A DNA stretch of 6,885 bases from Paludibacteraceae bacterium (GTDB lineage Bacteria; Bacteroidota; Bacteroidia; Bacteroidales; Paludibacteraceae). The notes beneath the pieces are model-generated. The model made no database searches, was not told where the DNA came from, and was given only the letters and a program-made list of their open reading frames with translations. Made by a program: the position numbers and the translations under genes. Shown in pieces: positions 6,162 through 6,885 of this stretch; the first letter of the stretch is position 1; the number at the start of each line of letters is the position of its first letter. The stretch spans positions 1 through 6,885 of the forward strand of contig CANIXM010000104.1 of assembly GCA_947471245.1 (NCBI GenBank), written 5' to 3'.

Positions 6162-6602
6162 TTACATGAACAACCCATTTATATATAACCACACGATGTA
6201 GCGAATGAGTTTTCCAGCAAACATTGACAATGCCACCACCCACCACCTGCACCTGAAAAATCCTGATGCAACAGCTATGATATCGCCAATGCCTGGTAGA
6301 AAAGTAAAGAATGCCATCCAGTCGCCATAGCGTTGTATGGTGGAGGTAAATTTATCAATTTTCTCTTTTTTGATGCGGAAATATTTCTCTATCCAATCGA
6401 TTTTGCCCAATAACCCAAGGTAGTAACAAGTCATACCACCAGCCCAATTGCCTAATGTAGCGACTGCAACACATGCCCAAGCATTCATTCCACTGAATAC
6501 CATCACAGAAAAAACTATTTCGGAGCTAAAGGGCAACACCGTAGCAGCTAAAAATGCAGCGGCAAATAGCCCGAAATATCCCAGTCCAATAAGGCTTATC
6601 AT
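6162..6602 (-). CDS. Small YqaA/DedA-type (VTT domain) membrane protein
   Basis: The 146-residue polytopic inner-membrane protein matches the short YqaA branch of the DedA/VTT superfamily, whose members are linked to phospholipid flipping and envelope homeostasis. Hydrophobic segments are seen at about 2-24, 28-65, 94-117 and 119-142, with a polar, lysine-rich loop at 67-90. Hallmarks are an acidic residue in the first half (E28 in PFSSEIVFS), GNWAGG (51-56), FLPGIGDIIAVASGFFR (101-117) and GKLIRY (130-135), the second half resembling the conserved glycine/arginine motif region of DedA proteins. An in-frame TAA six codons before the ATG fixes the start. No Shine-Dalgarno sequence is present. 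The 203 bases to the amidase start hold no recognisable gene or clear terminator. The substrate is unknown. Confidence 0.88.
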   Translation of the reverse strand: MISLIGLGYFGLFAAAFLAATVLPFSSEIVFSVMVFSGMNAWACVAVATLGNWAGGMTCYYLGLLGKIDWIEKYFRIKKEKIDKFTSTIQRYGDWMAFFTFLPGIGDIIAVASGFFRCRWWVVALSMFAGKLIRYIVWLYINGLFM

Positions 6603-6718
6603 AGTTGATGTGGATTGTTAGTGTGAAAATGTATTGTCATGTGTTTGATCTCTTGCTATAATGTTTATAAGAAATTGTAACTGTATTAGTTTATAACAAC
6701 ATGCATTTCAACTCGTAA

Positions 6719-6885
6719 CTATTTCGACACGGCAAATGCAATATTAATCACACAAAAAACGATAAAAACAATTGAATAAAAATCATTGTGTTTAAGTGTG
6801 AATGAATGTGAGACAATTACGGAATATAATAGAGCAATAAGAGGTAAGAACCCGACATGTTGCTGAAAAAATAATGCACCCATAG
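6719..6885 (-). CDS. C-terminal part of a probable membrane protein, cut by the window edge
   Basis: On the minus strand an open frame enters from the right edge and ends at TAG (6719-6721). From the ATG at 6881-6883 it reads 54 residues: MGALFFQQHVGFLPLIALLY at 1-20, then a polar stretch SHSFTLKHND (25-34), then FYSIVFIVFCVINIAFAVSK (35-54). This gives two hydrophobic segments of membrane-spanning length with a short hydrophilic turn and a basic C-terminus, as in the end of a polytopic membrane protein. It lies on the same strand as the DedA-like gene, 116 bases upstream of it. The ATG is too near the edge to be taken as the start. T-rich DNA can yield hydrophobic frames by chance, so this is a moderate call and I assign no family. 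Confidence 0.5.
   Translation of the reverse strand, partial: MGALFFQQHVGFLPLIALLYSVIVSHSFTLKHNDFYSIVFIVFCVINIAFAVSK

Overview
The window is an AT-rich stretch of bacterial chromosome that looks like a member of the Bacteroidota, possibly a Cytophaga- or Saprospira-like lineage; I cannot be more precise. Four things point there. The coding sequences resemble Bacteroidota families, including the long histidyl-tRNA synthetase and the short KDO transferase starting MHLIYNIGIY. There is a textbook Bacteroidota promoter (-7 element TACTTTTG, matching TAnnTTTG) before the aminotransferase. No gene has a Shine-Dalgarno sequence. Two exported proteins have signal peptides ending in an AQ- or SQ-like context.

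Layout, left to right. Plus strand: ribosomal protein S15 (rpsO), closed by a strong intrinsic terminator; KDO transferase (waaA/kdtA), ending in an 8-bp tandem repeat that runs over its stop codon; histidyl-tRNA synthetase (hisS); a 234-bp spacer with small repeats; an unrecognised secreted basic protein of 195 residues with its own terminator; and a class I (Ib) aminotransferase with its own promoter. Minus strand, convergent with the aminotransferase across a shared terminator: an exported AmpD/PGRP-type N-acetylmuramoyl-L-alanine amidase, a small YqaA/DedA-type membrane protein, and, at the right edge, the C-terminal part of what looks like another membrane protein.

The genes do not form one pathway. 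Terminators separate rpsO from waaA, the secreted protein from the aminotransferase, and the aminotransferase from the amidase, so most are probably separate transcription units. Loose themes are translation (rpsO, hisS) and the envelope (waaA for lipid A/KDO, the amidase for peptidoglycan, the DedA-like protein for membrane homeostasis).

Three start codons should be moved inward from the longest open frame: waaA to 409 or 412 (the upstream ATG lies inside the rpsO terminator), hisS to 1761, and the secreted protein to 3360. No gene-free stretch exceeds 300 bases. I see no RNA genes, insertion sequences, CRISPR or phage features. I found no convincing undescribed system. The best leads are the unrecognised secreted protein with its repeat-bearing upstream region and the tandem repeat at the waaA stop.
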